Below are positions 45,206 through 57,325 of a DNA stretch of 64,000 nucleotides, piece by piece. Each line of letters starts with the position of its first letter. The first letter of the stretch is position 1. The notes under the pieces are model-generated. The model did not search any database, was not told the DNA's origin, and worked only from the letters and a program-made list of their open reading frames with translations. Origin of the DNA: Chlorokybus atmophyticus (Eukaryota > Streptophyta > Chlorokybophyceae > Chlorokybales > Chlorokybaceae); NCBI GenBank assembly GCA_009103225.1, contig RHPI01002491.1:68894-132893 (forward strand), read 5' to 3'. A program made the position numbers and the translations under genes.

Positions 45206-45228
45206 AGCGGCGGCGGCGGCGGCGGCGG
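45206..45228. repeat. (CGG)n microsatellite
   Basis: A short uninterrupted GCGG/CGG run followed by GACGG. It lies in a CTG/CAG-rich stretch (45200-45660) with no supported gene. Confidence 0.85.
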
Positions 45229-45686
45229 ACGGTGGGTGTTGCTAGCTAAAGCTAGCAATTGCTGGAGCCAAACAGTTTGCTGTCGTAGTCGTTTTGAGCG
45301 AGCAAACCAACAACAGCAAACAGCCACACAGCAATTGTCGTATTGTGCATGCACACTGTGGCACATAGCAGTGCTGCTGCAACGGCAAAATGTAACAGCG
45401 GCAGCAGCTGCTACCGTTTGTACGCTTTGCTCGTTGTCACTGTCGTTGTTTTCAACTTCTTTGTTGACCCGTTGCTGCTGCTGCCGTCGTCTGCATGTAG
45501 CATGTTGTTGTAGAGTTTGCTGTTGTGTTTACGACTGCTGCTGTTTCTATTGCACAACAGACAACCTTGCTGTCGTGCTACAAAAGCAGTAGTGACCATG
45601 TGAAGCCGCAGCGACAGCCGCAGCAGCTACAGCCATCGCAGCAGGTACAGCCGCAGTCGCAAGCCTCGACTGTCAATTGGCCCCAA

Positions 45687-45746
45687 CCGACAGTCCTCGA
45701 CTGTCAGCCAATTTTGGAGGGTTGGCTGACAGTCGAGGACTGTCGG
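45687..45746. repeat. GACAGTC-family foldback repeat, copy 2 (25-bp perfect arms)
   Basis: Arms 45687-45711 and 45722-45746 are exact reverse complements over 25 bp (core GACAGTCCTCGACTGTC), with a 10-nt loop TTTTGGAGGG. This is the most stable fold of the family in the window. Confidence 0.95.
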
Positions 45747-46050
45747 TTTCAAGGCAATTAACACACATGTCAAGCACACTTGCATGCATGCATACTCATA
45801 CACATGTGCACGCAAGCATATGCAAATGTTGTATACACCAGTCCTCGACTATCAGCCGGTTGGCTGATACCCTCCCAGGTTGGCCGACACCCTCCAAGGT
45901 TGGCCGACAGTCGAGCCAACCATATAGGGTTAGCTGACAGTCGAGGACTGTCGGTTTCAAGGCAGTCAAACCCACATGTCAAGCACACATGCATGCACGC
46001 ATACTCATACACATGTGCACGCAAGCATACGCAGTTGCTGTGTACACCAG
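45722..46050 (+). repeat. tandem duplication carrying GACAGTC foldbacks
   Basis: A unit of about 208 bp is repeated. 45724-45840 and 45932-46048 both run from GCTGACAGTCGAGGACTGTC through ACATGTCAAGCACAC, ACTCATACACATGTGCACGC and ACACCAGT with few differences. The piece between (45837-45930) holds GGTTGGCCGACA repeats. Confidence 0.85.
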
Positions 46051-46613
46051 TGTTGACACATGGTTGTTACAACAGTTGACAATGTTGATAAAACGAATAT
46101 GTGTTTTGGGGCTTCAGCAGCTGATAGACACCACCACATGCTGCCTATGCATAGCTTGATGCCTTGGCTGTCCTGCACAGTCTCCTACTTGGTGCTGCTA
46201 ACTTACATGGTTTCAAACCACCAATTGCAGGCTGCAGCGAGTGGCGACAGGAGCGAATGTGAAGCGGAGCAGCTGTGAATAAGACTTCAACAACTTGGAC
46301 CGCTTGCCATTCCTGCAAGTTGCAGGTGAGCATTGATTTGTGTTATGTGTGCGCGCAAGTGTACGCATATGTGTGGCACAAGCACGCCTGTGTGTTTCAC
46401 ACACCATGTCTATGTTAGTGAAGACACATGAGCATACACGCTTATGCTCAAGACCGTGCACAGGCGCACAAAGGTGCAGCGCACACAATGACGCATGTAT
46501 ACGCGTGTGCAGGCCTCAAGCTGTTGAGCCATGGTGTAGCGTTCAAGCGGACATGAGGAGTGGGCGTCTTGCTGTGCAAATGAGTTGTTTTGCTCTCTCC
46601 CCCCCCCCCCCCC

Positions 46614-46743
46614 NNNNNNNNNNNNNNNNNNNNNNNNNNNNNNNNNNNNNNNNNNNNNNNNNNNNNNNNNNNNNNNNNNNNNNNNNNNNNNNNNNNNNNN
46701 NNNNNNNNNNNNNNNNNNNNNNNNNNNNNNNNNNNNNNNNNNN
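46614..46743. other. assembly gap, 130 N
   Basis: Follows a run of 15 C; a sequencing stall on the homopolymer is likely. Confidence 0.99.
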
Positions 46744-47149
46744 TTTTGACACGCGCACGTGCGCACATGCATACACACATTGACACGGCCACACACACCT
46801 AGACATGCACGCAGGCGCAGGCGCACATAACTTAATGCAAAGGTGATACACACCATGTGTGTGCCACGCGCGTGCAAGTGCTGCATGAATCAAGATTTCA
46901 TCAAGGGTGCACGCATGCGTACACGCACACAACAATAGTCGCACATACTGACACATACATGCACAGGGTTCGTACCTATGTGACAGCCCTGTTGACTGCC
47001 TCGACTGTTGAGTCTCGACAGTCGGATTGACTGTCAAGTTACCACCCGACATGCGCGCAAGCCCTGCACGTGAGTAAGTGTACAATCGGTGCATGTCTTG
47101 CAACAATCATATGCATGTGTATGTGTTAACAAGCAAGTGCATACCTTTA

Positions 47150-47430
47150 TCAACAGTCTTGCATGTCAACACGCGTGCGTGCACGTGTGCGCGCGCACAC
47201 ACAGCAGGGTTGGCTGCTTGCATTGCAACCCACCCAACTCTGATGCCAGCTGCTTCTGTGTTTCACAGGACCTCTTGAAAGCCCTGTCTGACAACCCTCG
47301 ATTGCTGACCCTGGACTGTCCGTTTAACAATCAAGGGCTATGTGACAGCCCTCGATTGTCAACAATCACCGTCAGTCCCACCATTCAGCAAGGTGCGTGC
47401 AAGGCCTGTCTCGTATGCATAGCCACTGAT
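47150..47430 (+). repeat. duplicated module, copy B
   Basis: Homologous to 41885-42250 on both sides of an exon-like segment (47270-47390; acceptor TGTGTTTCACAG, donor AAG-GTGCGTGC). The inner segment carries GACAACCCTCGATTG facing CAATCAAGGGCT, a foldback analogous to the GACAGCC words in copy A but different in sequence. Confidence 0.65.
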
Positions 47431-47984
47431 ACAGATGCACAAACGAACACATATAGTGCCATGTATACAAATCGGGCATACACTTACACTCACACACACT
47501 TGTGTGCGCACACGCGCACGCACGCATTGCAAAAGGAAAAGTCCGACTGTTCCTCACGGCATGCACGTGCGCGTGCACTTACAAGTAACTGGCAGTTGTG
47601 ACAAGCACAAGCGTGCTTGTCACAACTGCCAGTAATTTGTAAGCTTGTGCGCATGCACATTGCATACACTCACACTCACACATACGAGCGTGCGCACGCG
47701 CGCACAGTCGCACGTGCATTCTCACACACGCTCATGCGCACTTGTCATGTGCAGGCTCTGCGTGAAAGCTTGCAGTTTGTTAGAGACAGAGGTTTACTAG
47801 GCTAGGTAGGTCAGCTACTCAGCTATGACAGAGCTTTGTGAAGTGTGGTGGATGATTGTGAATGTAATATGTACATTCTGACTGCTAGTCTGCTTGTTGC
47901 ATGCAAGATATGCAATCTTTGTTGCCACAGATCGGACCGGAATTGGTCTGAAACACCCCATTATGATTTGCATTTGCTTACAAG

Positions 47985-48295
47985 AATGGACCAAGCTTGG
48001 TCCATGTTAACATGTAGAATTCGGACCATATATGGTCCACACACACTCACTTATGCATGGACCAACCTTGGTTCGTTTCTGCATGATAAAGTCGGACCAT
48101 ACATGGTCCACAAATCTCATGCATACTGGCCACCATGCCTGGTGCATCCCAAGGGACAATAGTACCATTCACGTTAAATTCGGACCATGCATGGTCCGAC
48201 TGTCGATAAAAAGCAGACCGTGCATGGTCCACCGATTTCGCTTAGCAGGGGAAAATCTTGGTCCTGCGTCACGGACCATTCATGGTCCTTGAACG
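47985..48295. repeat. palindrome array, block 2
   Basis: Seven members: perfect palindromes TGGACCAAGCTTGGTCCA (47987) and GGACCATATATGGTCC (48023), near-palindromes at about 48058 and 48093, the exact 16-mer at 48182, GACCGTGCATGGTCCA at about 48216, and GGACCATTCATGGTCC at about 48272. The right half aligns with block 1 around 43850-44010. Confidence 0.9.
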
Positions 48296-49782
48296 TCAGT
48301 CGGTGTGACTTACTTTCTTAGATTAAGGATGCTCGTCACCTGCTTCCTCTATTGAAGTGCGTAAGTTGACATGGCTGGATATTGGGCTAAGGCGAGTAGC
48401 CACATCAATAACTACTCAGCTATAGAAAATACAGGCATTAAACTTATGCACTCACTTGAAGTCATTGATAAAAAGTTACAATATACTACAAAGTATTAGT
48501 AGCTTGAAATGAACATAAGCATATGCTTTGCTTAAGCCCTTCACGACCCTCATCCGTGCTACACCTTCAGGTATAGTATGAAGCATTGCTTGCTACCGGT
48601 TGGGGTCTACCTGTCCTTGCACATAGCTACACATAGCATCAAGCCCCTTGCTAACCTAGTTGTGCTATGGTGGTTAGAGTCATTGAGTTTTGTCAGTGCT
48701 TGCTTGTTAGTATCTGCGATGTGAGGTGTACGGGGTGCTGTATCACATGTGCTCCAAGCGTGTTTGCATGCGCGCTTGATAAGTAGATATGTACCTTCAC
48801 ATGCACAGCAGCCATTCACCATAGCTATCAGCACAATCAAGTCACCACTGTCAGGCTACATGCTTTGTTAACCAAGAAAATCTATCAGCCCACATGCATA
48901 CCCCCTTAGCAACAGCCAGGTAAACCTGCCACATCGCCATCTTTGCGTTAGAGCTCGACGCCAACCACGGCAACAACAACCAACGACCGACGGACTCCTC
49001 CTCGCCACCGCTCCGCTCACCCTCTACCATCGACAACTGCCGCCTTCGTCAATTGCAGGCGTACTTGCCATCAGCGGTAGTGTGTGAGTTTCGGTTTCAT
49101 CAACTACGCCACGTGCACGTTGTCATGTCATGCACTACCTCGACAAAAATGGTCTCGTGTCTACTTAAATGTACAAACAATGCGCAAGAGAATGGGACAT
49201 GCTCAATGGCATACTTAGCAAGCATCGACATGGCGCACACTACATACACTGCGAGGTTTCACCGATCTGCGTCTACTGATACTCTAGGCCGCTAAATTTT
49301 AGCCTATCCGTGCCCATACCGCTGCACTATCATTGTTGCAAGGTGTATTGACACGTTTGGTGACATGCTGCTGATGTGCTCAGTCAGCAACTTTCATGTT
49401 GTAGGTGTAATGGCGCCAGTGTCTCAACATTGCCTCGTCAGTAGAGCTGCCCAAGCTCATCAAGAAGCTGGTGCCGACATGCGGACAATGTGCGGTCTAA
49501 GGGTCAACTGCGGTAGTAATCAGTCATTATTGATCGTCTTCACCAAACAGCCAGCCTGTGGCACGTTGGACTAGACTGCGCACTCAATCTAAAGTTCTTT
49601 TCGTGTACAACTGCGTGGCAGTGCATGACCGTACTGAGCTAGCAGCTTGCTGGCCGCCTTAACCGCTCCGCCATCACATACAAAACCTTACATGGCATGC
49701 ATACTGTGGTGAACATGCTGCTTGAGCCGCCATTTTGTCAGTCCAAACTTTCATTGTAGATGCGAGGGGTCTCCATGCAGCT
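48296..49782. other. intergenic stretch, no gene seen
   Basis: No exon, RNA gene or repeat family could be supported. It is the 3' flank of the nucleotide-sugar transporter gene. Confidence 0.45.
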
Positions 49783-51691
49783 TTACACTTTGGGTTCAGT
49801 AAGCAGTGGTGTAGCTTCTACCGGTTGCTGCTTGGCAACGGTTGGTGTAGGGGCAACACCTTTATCCGAGGCCATGACCAAGCCATAATTAACCATGCCA
49901 ACAACGGCGATCAAAGAGCCGCCTACGCTCCGAGGAGTGACACCTTGGTCGTACACAGTCCAGCCTAGCAGCAGAACCAACACAGTTTTTGTGTGACCAA
50001 GAACCTGATACCTGGTGATGTGTCAAGGAGCAGCACGGGAATAGCCATAATCCTCAGCTGGACTCCGTTCAACATGCAATGCACGCAAGCACTTGCAAGC
50101 AACATTCACTTCAAAGCGCAGCATGGCAAGGATACGAGACGGCATCAAAGCGCCCAATGCACAGGAATTGGCTCCAGTTGCCGAGCACGGCCAGCCCGCA
50201 AGAAAAGGCAATCACAGTCTAAGAGCACAAAGCCCAAAGTCAGCGCACAAAATCAAGGCAATGACAAACTCTCTGTACGGACAGCAACCGAATCATTGAG
50301 TTGATTCAGCTGAACAATGGGTGCTCACCATGGACGGCACACTGTGCTCGTACGCGTCAATACGCTTGCCAGTCAAGAGGTAATCCACAAAAGGGGCCAC
50401 TGCAGAGATTGCAATGGCTTGCAGTGGTGCTGTCTGCCGAATAAGATCAAACGACCCAATGCTGTATGTCTTTTGCAGGTAGCCTACATACTGCAATCAG
50501 GCAAACAATCAGCAACGCACATTGGTGACTGTGCTTCTGAGTTTTCAGTTGACAAAACTTCACAGATAACAACAGTACAGCAACAAAGTAAAAAAGAATC
50601 TTTAGCGCCCTAGCAGTGCAGCAAACACGAGCACAATCAACAACCAACATACATATGCGGCCATCAAATGCGGATGCACTGATAATCAGCACCCATAGTC
50701 ATGTTGCATGGCATTGTGGTGCAAAGTTGAACAAGCGACACTTACAATTTGTTGTACAGCAGTTGCCAGCACGGCAACTGCAGCTGTGAAAGCACCGCGC
50801 GCAGAGCTGGAGAAGTCAGTTACAGTGGAGATGGCGACGCCTAGCATGACAATGGCTCCCCAGAACTTTGCGCGACGCGAGTACATCCTAGATAGCCAAA
50901 TGTACTCCATGAACGCTGTGACTGGTATCATGGACAGCTTGGCTACCTAAAGGCGCAAAGATTGCGTGAGACCTAACAACTCGACCTGCATCCAGTGCTG
51001 TGACTACGAGCGTTGCAATTGGCTCAACGTGCTTACCTGATAGAAGCCCATTGAGTTCCAAAGCAAGGAAAAGTTCATGCCAATGATTGCACAGGAGGCA
51101 GCAGTCGCATACTTGGCCTTGACAATGAAAGGGACGCCGCCGGGGGTTTCAAAGCCCATCAATTTTGCAGCAAGCCCCGCCAATGCAAGAGTAATAAAGT
51201 GGAGAGCGGACAAACACGTTGCTGCAAAGACACAACTAGTCACAGCAATGCCGCGCACGACGCCTCATTGTCCAACGCTGTACCAACTCGGACTTGGGTT
51301 GTGACACTCTGTTGGGACGACAACAGTTGCATGGGCCTGCAAATGCATGCAGGAACGCATGCATACGCAGGCTCATGCAACTGGCACTCATGTGAGTGCA
51401 AGCAACTCGTGCAAACATACATCATGATGCGCTATAGCGTCCCATGCTACCAAAGATGAACATGAGCGAGCATGCCCCCGTGCTACAATTGCATGCATCC
51501 AACTGGGGAATGCAAAACTTCTACTCAACAGGTCATTCCAATGCACACAAATCTCTCTCATGATGCTAACCGTAGATGAACTTGTAGTGCGACATGATCT
51601 CCTTGTTGATGAGGATGAGGCCCACCCCAGACGCCACATTGAGCAGCCATGCGGCAATATTCTGCACTCGGCGCTGATCCTCCAGCCCCAT
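49783..51691 (-). CDS. NST-KT family nucleotide-sugar transporter (UDP-sugar type)
   Basis: Six exons on the minus strand: 51691..51571, 51221..51037, 50946..50746, 50490..50329, 50218..50136, 50011..49783; 326 aa, near the family's usual length. The start MGLEDQRRVQNIAAWLLNV precedes the first helix. It is a multi-pass transporter of the drug/metabolite superfamily: INKEIMSHYKFIYATCLSAL (helices 1-2), VAKLSMIPVTAFMEY, GVAISTVTDFSSSARG, LQKTYSIGSFDLIRQTAPLQ, YQVLGHTKTVLVLLLGWTVY and a closing IAVVGMVNYG. The lysine in GHTKT and the Lys/Thr positions are the marks of the NST-KT subgroup, which exchanges cytosolic UDP-sugars (rhamnose, galactose, xylose) for luminal UMP in Golgi or ER. The exact sugar cannot be read from sequence. 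The tail is cytosolic and contains a TPLL acidic-dileucine-like signal. It is divergent from the neighbouring MTHFS gene. Confidence 0.9.
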
Positions 51692-52145
51692 CTTGCTTAA
51701 ATACAGGATAGCCCTACCAGCTGCTCTCACTATCACTCTCTGCTCCCGTTCAAGTCGCCATGCCGCCCAGCTACTGCCACCAGCTGACGCCTATCCAGGC
51801 CTCCAGCTTCGGTCCACACTGGAAGCGCCCAGGATGCCCGAACAACCCAATGCGCCTTGCAGAACTCGAAGCACAGCACACAGCTTGGCCCAGAACACGC
51901 GACGAGAAGCGCAGCCCCGGCCTTCACGCCGCACTCGCCGCCACCACCACCGCCACCGCCGCCCGCCACACGACGACGTTCACACCAGGTTGCAGCTGCA
52001 CGCTGTTTGCTGCTTGCTGTCCGGACTTGACAGTAGCAGCAAGCTTGTACGTCGCTGCTTACTTCAAGCACAAATCCCTGTACAAGGCTGCTTGCGGCAG
52101 ATTGCTTCATTCAAGTACACTTGTGGGCTACTCCTGTCGCACAGC
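51692..52145. promoter_or_regulatory. shared 5' region of nucleotide-sugar transporter and MTHFS
   Basis: 454 bp between two divergent start codons. The MTHFS frame is open through all of it back to 51693, so a longer N-terminus is possible, although the Arg/His/Pro-rich translation is unlike a conserved protein. Promoters for both genes should lie here. No TATA box was recognised. Confidence 0.4.
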
Positions 52146-53634
52146 ATGTTGGCGGCAGTGGCGGGGGCGGGGGTGGGGTCGCTGTCAAGGGGGTTGGCGC
52201 TGGGAGCGTGCGTCGGGGTGGCGGCTTCAGCGTGCGCTCTTAATCGCGTGCAGGAGCATCAGCAGCGGCAGCTAAAGACAATGCGGCAGCAGAATGTTGC
52301 TGCTGCTGCTGCTGCTGCCAGTGCATCCTCCGCAGGAATGCCTGGGGAGTGGGCTGTGGTCGCGCAGGAGGAGCCGGCGCTCGTGGAGCGCAAAGCAGCG
52401 CTACGCAAGCATGTCAAGGCGCTTCTGAGGGGCATGCCTCCCGCGCAGATGAAGGCAGAAGGTTCCGACCCTCAAACAGCTGCTTTGCATGCTTGGTTTT
52501 GTGAGTAGCAAGCGTCGGCATGTTCACTTCTTCAAGCCTTTCATGGTTCATGATTCATGGCATTGAGACTACATACTGCCTGACCATTGATGAGAATTCC
52601 ATATGGGAGCTGCCGTGCAATTGAATTCGTGCTGTGCACCCGTGCATTGATTACCCGCGCTTGGTGCTTGCAACCCCACTGTCACATATCTGCAACCAGA
52701 GCATTGAAACTGCTGCAGTTGGCGGCAACGGCTTTGCGCAGATGAGGCTGTGGTGCAGCGCGTCCTGGCTTCGGACCTCTACAAAAACAGCGAGCGAGTC
52801 GGGGTGTACGTGGGCTGTGCGCGGTTGCGCGAGGTCAACTCAGTGCCAATTGTTCAAGATATATTGCAACGCGGTAAGACAACCAATGCTGTTGCAGGCA
52901 TAACCAGCAATGCTCATTTGTTGTCATGTCAGGCAAGAAGTGCTATGTGCCACGCGTGATGGAGCAGAAGGCGCACATGCGCATGCTTCGCATTGACAGC
53001 TTAGATGAGTTGGTTGCAAACTCGATGACAATTCTTGAACCTGAGGAGACTGATGCCGCCGCTGCTCCCCGATCTGATGGTATCGCGCATCCTTAACTTC
53101 ATTAAATTGCGTAGGTAGCAAGCTGAACAAAATTGCTGTTGCTGCACAGTGCTGGATGCAGACGAGCCATTGGACCTGCTGCTTATGCCAGGTTTGGCAT
53201 TCGACATGCGTGGACACCGCTTGGGCCGGGGCGGAGGGTAAGCAGGCTTAGCAGCGTCATGTTGCATACTCACCATCATACACAACCAGATGTTGCAATC
53301 ACTTGGTTGACATGTAGGTACTATGATGCTTTCGTAGCACAGCTTAAGTCTCGTGCCGCAAGCCAAGGCTGGAGTCCACCTTCGCTAGGTAAGTGCCAGA
53401 CCAAGCTTATCAGCTCATCTGCAATCGTATGTTGTCATTGATGTATTTATGAGAGTTGTGTGGTTCAATGGTTATATTGGGTGGTCCAATGGTTGCTCGT
53501 CTGCAGTGGCTCTGGCGTACAAGGTGCAAATTGTTGATGAAGTGCCAGTTGGCCCTCTAGACAAGCCCGTTGATGCCATCTTGACGGCAGACGAACTGCA
53601 TCCTGTCATTGTATCAGATTCTGTTTGTCACTAA
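52146..53634 (+). CDS. MTHFS: 5-formyltetrahydrofolate cyclo-ligase (methenyl-THF synthetase)
   Basis: Six exons: 52146..52500, 52742..52873, 52933..53079, 53150..53237, 53318..53388, 53507..53634 (stop TAA); 306 aa from the ATG chosen. The enzyme uses ATP to convert 5-formyl-THF to 5,10-methenyl-THF, returning this storage folate to one-carbon metabolism. Family marks: RKAALRKHVKALLRGM (start of the catalytic domain, ~residue 83), VGVYVGCARLREVNS, RGKKCYVPRV, LDLLLMPGLAFDMRGHRLGR followed by GGGYYDAFV (nucleotide-binding Gly-rich loop), and KVQIVDEVPVGPLDKPVD. The first ~40 residues (LAAVAGAGVGSLSRGLALGA) are hydrophobic with little acid and may be an organelle-targeting sequence. A longer start at 51693 is possible. 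A non-family SER/ALA run and an acidic EPEETDAAAAP insert lie inside. Confidence 0.9.
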
Positions 53635-53650
53635 TGACGCGCTGGTGCTT

Positions 53651-53868
53651 GCCGTTAGACAGAGGAATAAGCGAAGCCAACTTGGTTTGCATCGTATTGA
53701 CCTGTCAAGGTGACAGCCCGCGCGCTGTAGACTGTTTTGTGTGGTATACCCCATCCTGTGCCGTTAGACAGAGGAAGAAGCGAAGCCAACTTGGTTTGCA
53801 TCGTATTGACCTGTCAAGGTGACAGCCCGCGCGTTGTAGACTGTTTTGTGTGGTGTACCCCTTCCTGA
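53651..53868 (+). repeat. tandem duplication, 109-bp unit, two copies
   Basis: 53651-53759 and 53760-53868 differ at only a few positions (for example GGAATAAGCG versus GGAAGAAGCG). They lie in the 3' flank of MTHFS and carry the words GACCTGTCAAGGTGACAGCC, themselves a small inverted repeat. Confidence 0.9.
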
Positions 53869-56800
53869 TTTGTCCCCCTTGAACAAGACAGCGTTAGTGC
53901 TTGACTGATCTTGTCTTCCTTACATCACTGTACTGAACTCACATGGTTTATGCGCTTTGAACTGCTATGTCAGCCATCGAGTTTGTGTATGACAATCTAG
54001 AACTTTCATTAGAACTAGTGCAAATTTCAATCGCAACTTGATGCAACGGGCGGTTGACGGCCAACAAGAAGTTGGTAGTATTGCTACGCATTGCCCCCCC
54101 CCCCCCCCCCCCCCCCCNCCCCCCCCCCCGTCCCTTTCTGGCAGAAGTACAGCCCCTAGTAGCAAAGAGGGGGTGACTCCGAGGGTGACTCTGACCCCTT
54201 GCAGCGTCACAGGTGGACTCGAACAGCGTAAATATTGCAGCTATATTGGCGATCAGCAGGGAAATGACTCGAATTAGCGACATATGCCTTATTTACGACA
54301 CGTGTCAACTGCGTCGTTTACACGTGTTGCGGGCGCCTCGATCAGTGCGTCGTGTCGCCATTGTTGTTAACATGCGTTCTGCATTATTTTTTGTTGATTT
54401 ATTGCATTAAATAAGGAGTTATTGCATGGTTCATGATTGGCGCTTGGTAAACTGCTAAGCTAGTAAGGGTCATGCATGCAACCCTCACTACCACATATTT
54501 CACGCACGCACTTCGTGCAGTGGGTTGGTTAGCTGGTTGGCTTAAGAAACTATACCCCCCGGCCAAATTTTGCTTGTCTTGCGTTGCTATGCACTTTAGC
54601 ATGTTAGCCTATCGTTTGATCTTGCATCTTTTCTCATACCGTATGCATAACAAGCATAAAACCACAAAGATAACAAGCGCCAACACAGCCAATGGTAGTT
54701 AATAGACTATACAATACAGTAGTGACACATACATTACCACCCACTCACTTCTGCAAATCGCTTTTGAGTTCAACCTTGTGCTACTGTGACCATAAAAGTC
54801 AACGTCATGCGTTGATTGATATTATTGACGTTTAGGCCCAAAACACCTTATGGAGCTACAACTCTAGCCATTTTATGATTAGTTTTAGATTGCAATGTAT
54901 GTGTTACCACGATAGTTTGCAATTTATGAGGACCGTTTATTCACTGTTAAACAAGTTATACAAGCCTTATATAGTGTCTGCCTCCAATCAAGCACAGCTT
55001 TAAAAATTGACAGTGTTTACACATGGTTTGTGCGTGGCCTGCTGTGTGAAACCAGGCTATCTTCTAACCGAGTAACACATGTTCCGTTCTATTCGAGTTT
55101 AAATGGAAGTTTGTGGTTTTTGTTTCGTCAGAAGTAATCGTAATGAAAGTTGTACAATATAATTGTTTCTGAACCTGGTCATTTTTCTACGTGCTTCGTG
55201 CAGTAACCTTATTTTCATCGCGCAATGCATTAGAGATATTTTAATTCGCGGTGGGGGTGGAGGTAGAGCTTGCCAGCCACTACACTGACAACGAGGATTG
55301 CACATTTTTTCTCTTACAAGTAAAATTAAAAAGATAAAAACCAAAATTTTTTTAGTGATTTTGCAACTTACATTATGCGTACAAATTATTTGTCAGCATA
55401 GTTTATGACTTAAACATTAAGCTTAACAACATCATGCACCATAATAACATGTTAAATGAACACACAATTGATGATATGAGATGACAGCTTTACACCGCAA
55501 ACAACGCAATGGTCAAACGTAAGCAAGCCGTGATTACTCACTTTACACGACCTTACAGCACTTCCTTTCGTAAGCTACAGGCTGATGCGGTGTTTTCAAC
55601 CTTCGAAGTTGATGTCTCTTTCGTAACAACGTCATTGTTGTACATTATTGTGAACAAATATTGTGAGATGTAATCACAGCTGTAACTTGCAAAATGGTGC
55701 AAATCGACCACATTCTCATACACCCTATTTGCTTGCTTGCTTGCTTGTGGCCTGTTGATTGAGTTGAGTGTGCTTAGTGTGTTCCACAACTTTGTACTTA
55801 AGCGATACATTGTCCAAAAGATTTGACATCGTCAGCATTCAATTGTGGAGTTGATGTGTGGCTAACTGCAGGTGTAGAGGTCGATCAAGCCAGGAATGCT
55901 CGTTGGGTTGCGCTCACGTGGGATGCGTGACATGCTCCTATCCGTCACCGATTACCACATTGTGTGGCGGAGTGGTTGAGCCTACCAGGTAGGCTCAATG
56001 ATAGATATCCGTCATAGACCCGCGGCTCGAGAGCACCGTTAACACCCAATGACTCCTACGCTGTCGCGGTCACGCATGATCGTCATCACGCGAACGACTT
56101 GAAACTTTCAAGTCCCCAGCTGTCCTGATCAACTGCGACCCAACCACGACTGACGACCTGTCCTAGAGCACACTGCGAGCACAGCGAAGAATCTGTGGAG
56201 CGGCGGGGTTGCCGTTAAAAGCGCCCGTTTTACGCTCCATTCACAGTGTGAGCCAGGGTTGTAAGCCAAGCTTCAATTTTCCTTTTGTTTGTTTGACTGC
56301 TATCGAGTCAAGTCAAGCAGCAGTCCAGTTGTCAAGCTCACAGCAGGGAAGGGCAGCGCACGCAGGCGGCGTGGTGTCAGTGGTAGTGGTGAGACTTGGA
56401 GCTGCTAGCAAGACGACAAGGAATAGGCGGCTTCTTCCGCGGGGGGGCGCAGCGGGGCGTTGTGGGGAGGGGTTGCTGGCGTCGTTGGGCGGGGCGGCCG
56501 CTTTGCCGGCCTGCGGGGCGCGCGGGTGGCCCGATCGTGTTCCGCGCGAAGCAACTGGCTGGCCACGAGGATGCTACCGTTGCCACCTTAGCCCTTGCTA
56601 GTGCGCTGCCTGCTCCGGTAAGGCTGCACGCTTGCTTGACCTGACACTGCTTCTTTGCCTTCTGCCCGCGAGCCGCAAGTGTAGCCAGTGATGTGCAGAT
56701 TTGTGCTGGACAAAGCTTATCTTGGTTTCATGGCTATATGCCGCATTACATGTGCAGCTTTTCTTGTGGCATTACAGCTGGCCGCTGAACTGCCGCCCTG

Positions 56801-57325
56801 CGCTACATCGCCTTGCTTAACTACTGCATGTGCATGTGCTCCGTGCGTCAGTAGCATTAGATGGTTTGGTGCGACTGCATTTGTCTGCTGGTCAAGCATA
56901 TGTTGTTTGCAAAGGGCACAAGCATGTCGAGTCGTCGTTCCCTTAGCTGCACAAGCTCACAGTCCCAGCCTACTTGTCAATGTTTGTCATGCCAAAGTCG
57001 CAGGCAAGCAGTTACAGCCATAATGCACAACCATGTGCACCAGTTCAGTGTTTTCGTGGCAATAGCAGGCCTGCAGCATGCTGCAGGAGCTAGCAGTCAC
57101 CTGCAACAAAACTCAAAAAGTACCTTTGAATTGTAATCCAACAGTCAAACTGGTCTGGGTCGTTGACTTATTGATGACTGTGAGCTGTCCGCGTTGCAAG
57201 CAGTTACCTGCTGTGTGCAGAGAGCGTGTGTTACTATCTGGTTGGCAGTGCGCACTGCTGACATGCCATATGTGCGATGTTGATGCTTGACGCGTGCAGG
57301 AACCGCACGCACAGAGCCCTGCACC
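53869..57325. other. 3.5-kb intergenic region, no clear gene
   Basis: 54093-54129 is a poly-C run with one N. 54700-55850 is AT-rich and featureless. 56160-56660 is GC-rich, with an open frame around 56396-56644 ending at a possible donor (CCG-GTAAGG, near 56618), which could be a 5' exon of the glycosyltransferase gene or a separate small gene; I cannot support a product. 55974-56020 has a D-arm-like GGCGGAGTGGTTGAG but no full tRNA fold. Confidence 0.45.

Noticed and set aside
45236-45592. Cys/Gln-rich 118-codon frame in the CTG/CAG tract
   Set aside because: Low-complexity translation of a repeat tract, with no conserved features.
46340-47106. Frames spanning the N run
   Set aside because: They depend on unresolved bases and a poly-C tract.
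55974-56020. tRNA-like D-arm words (GGCGGAGTGGTTGAG) and a hairpin
   Set aside because: No acceptor stem, anticodon arm or T-arm can be completed.
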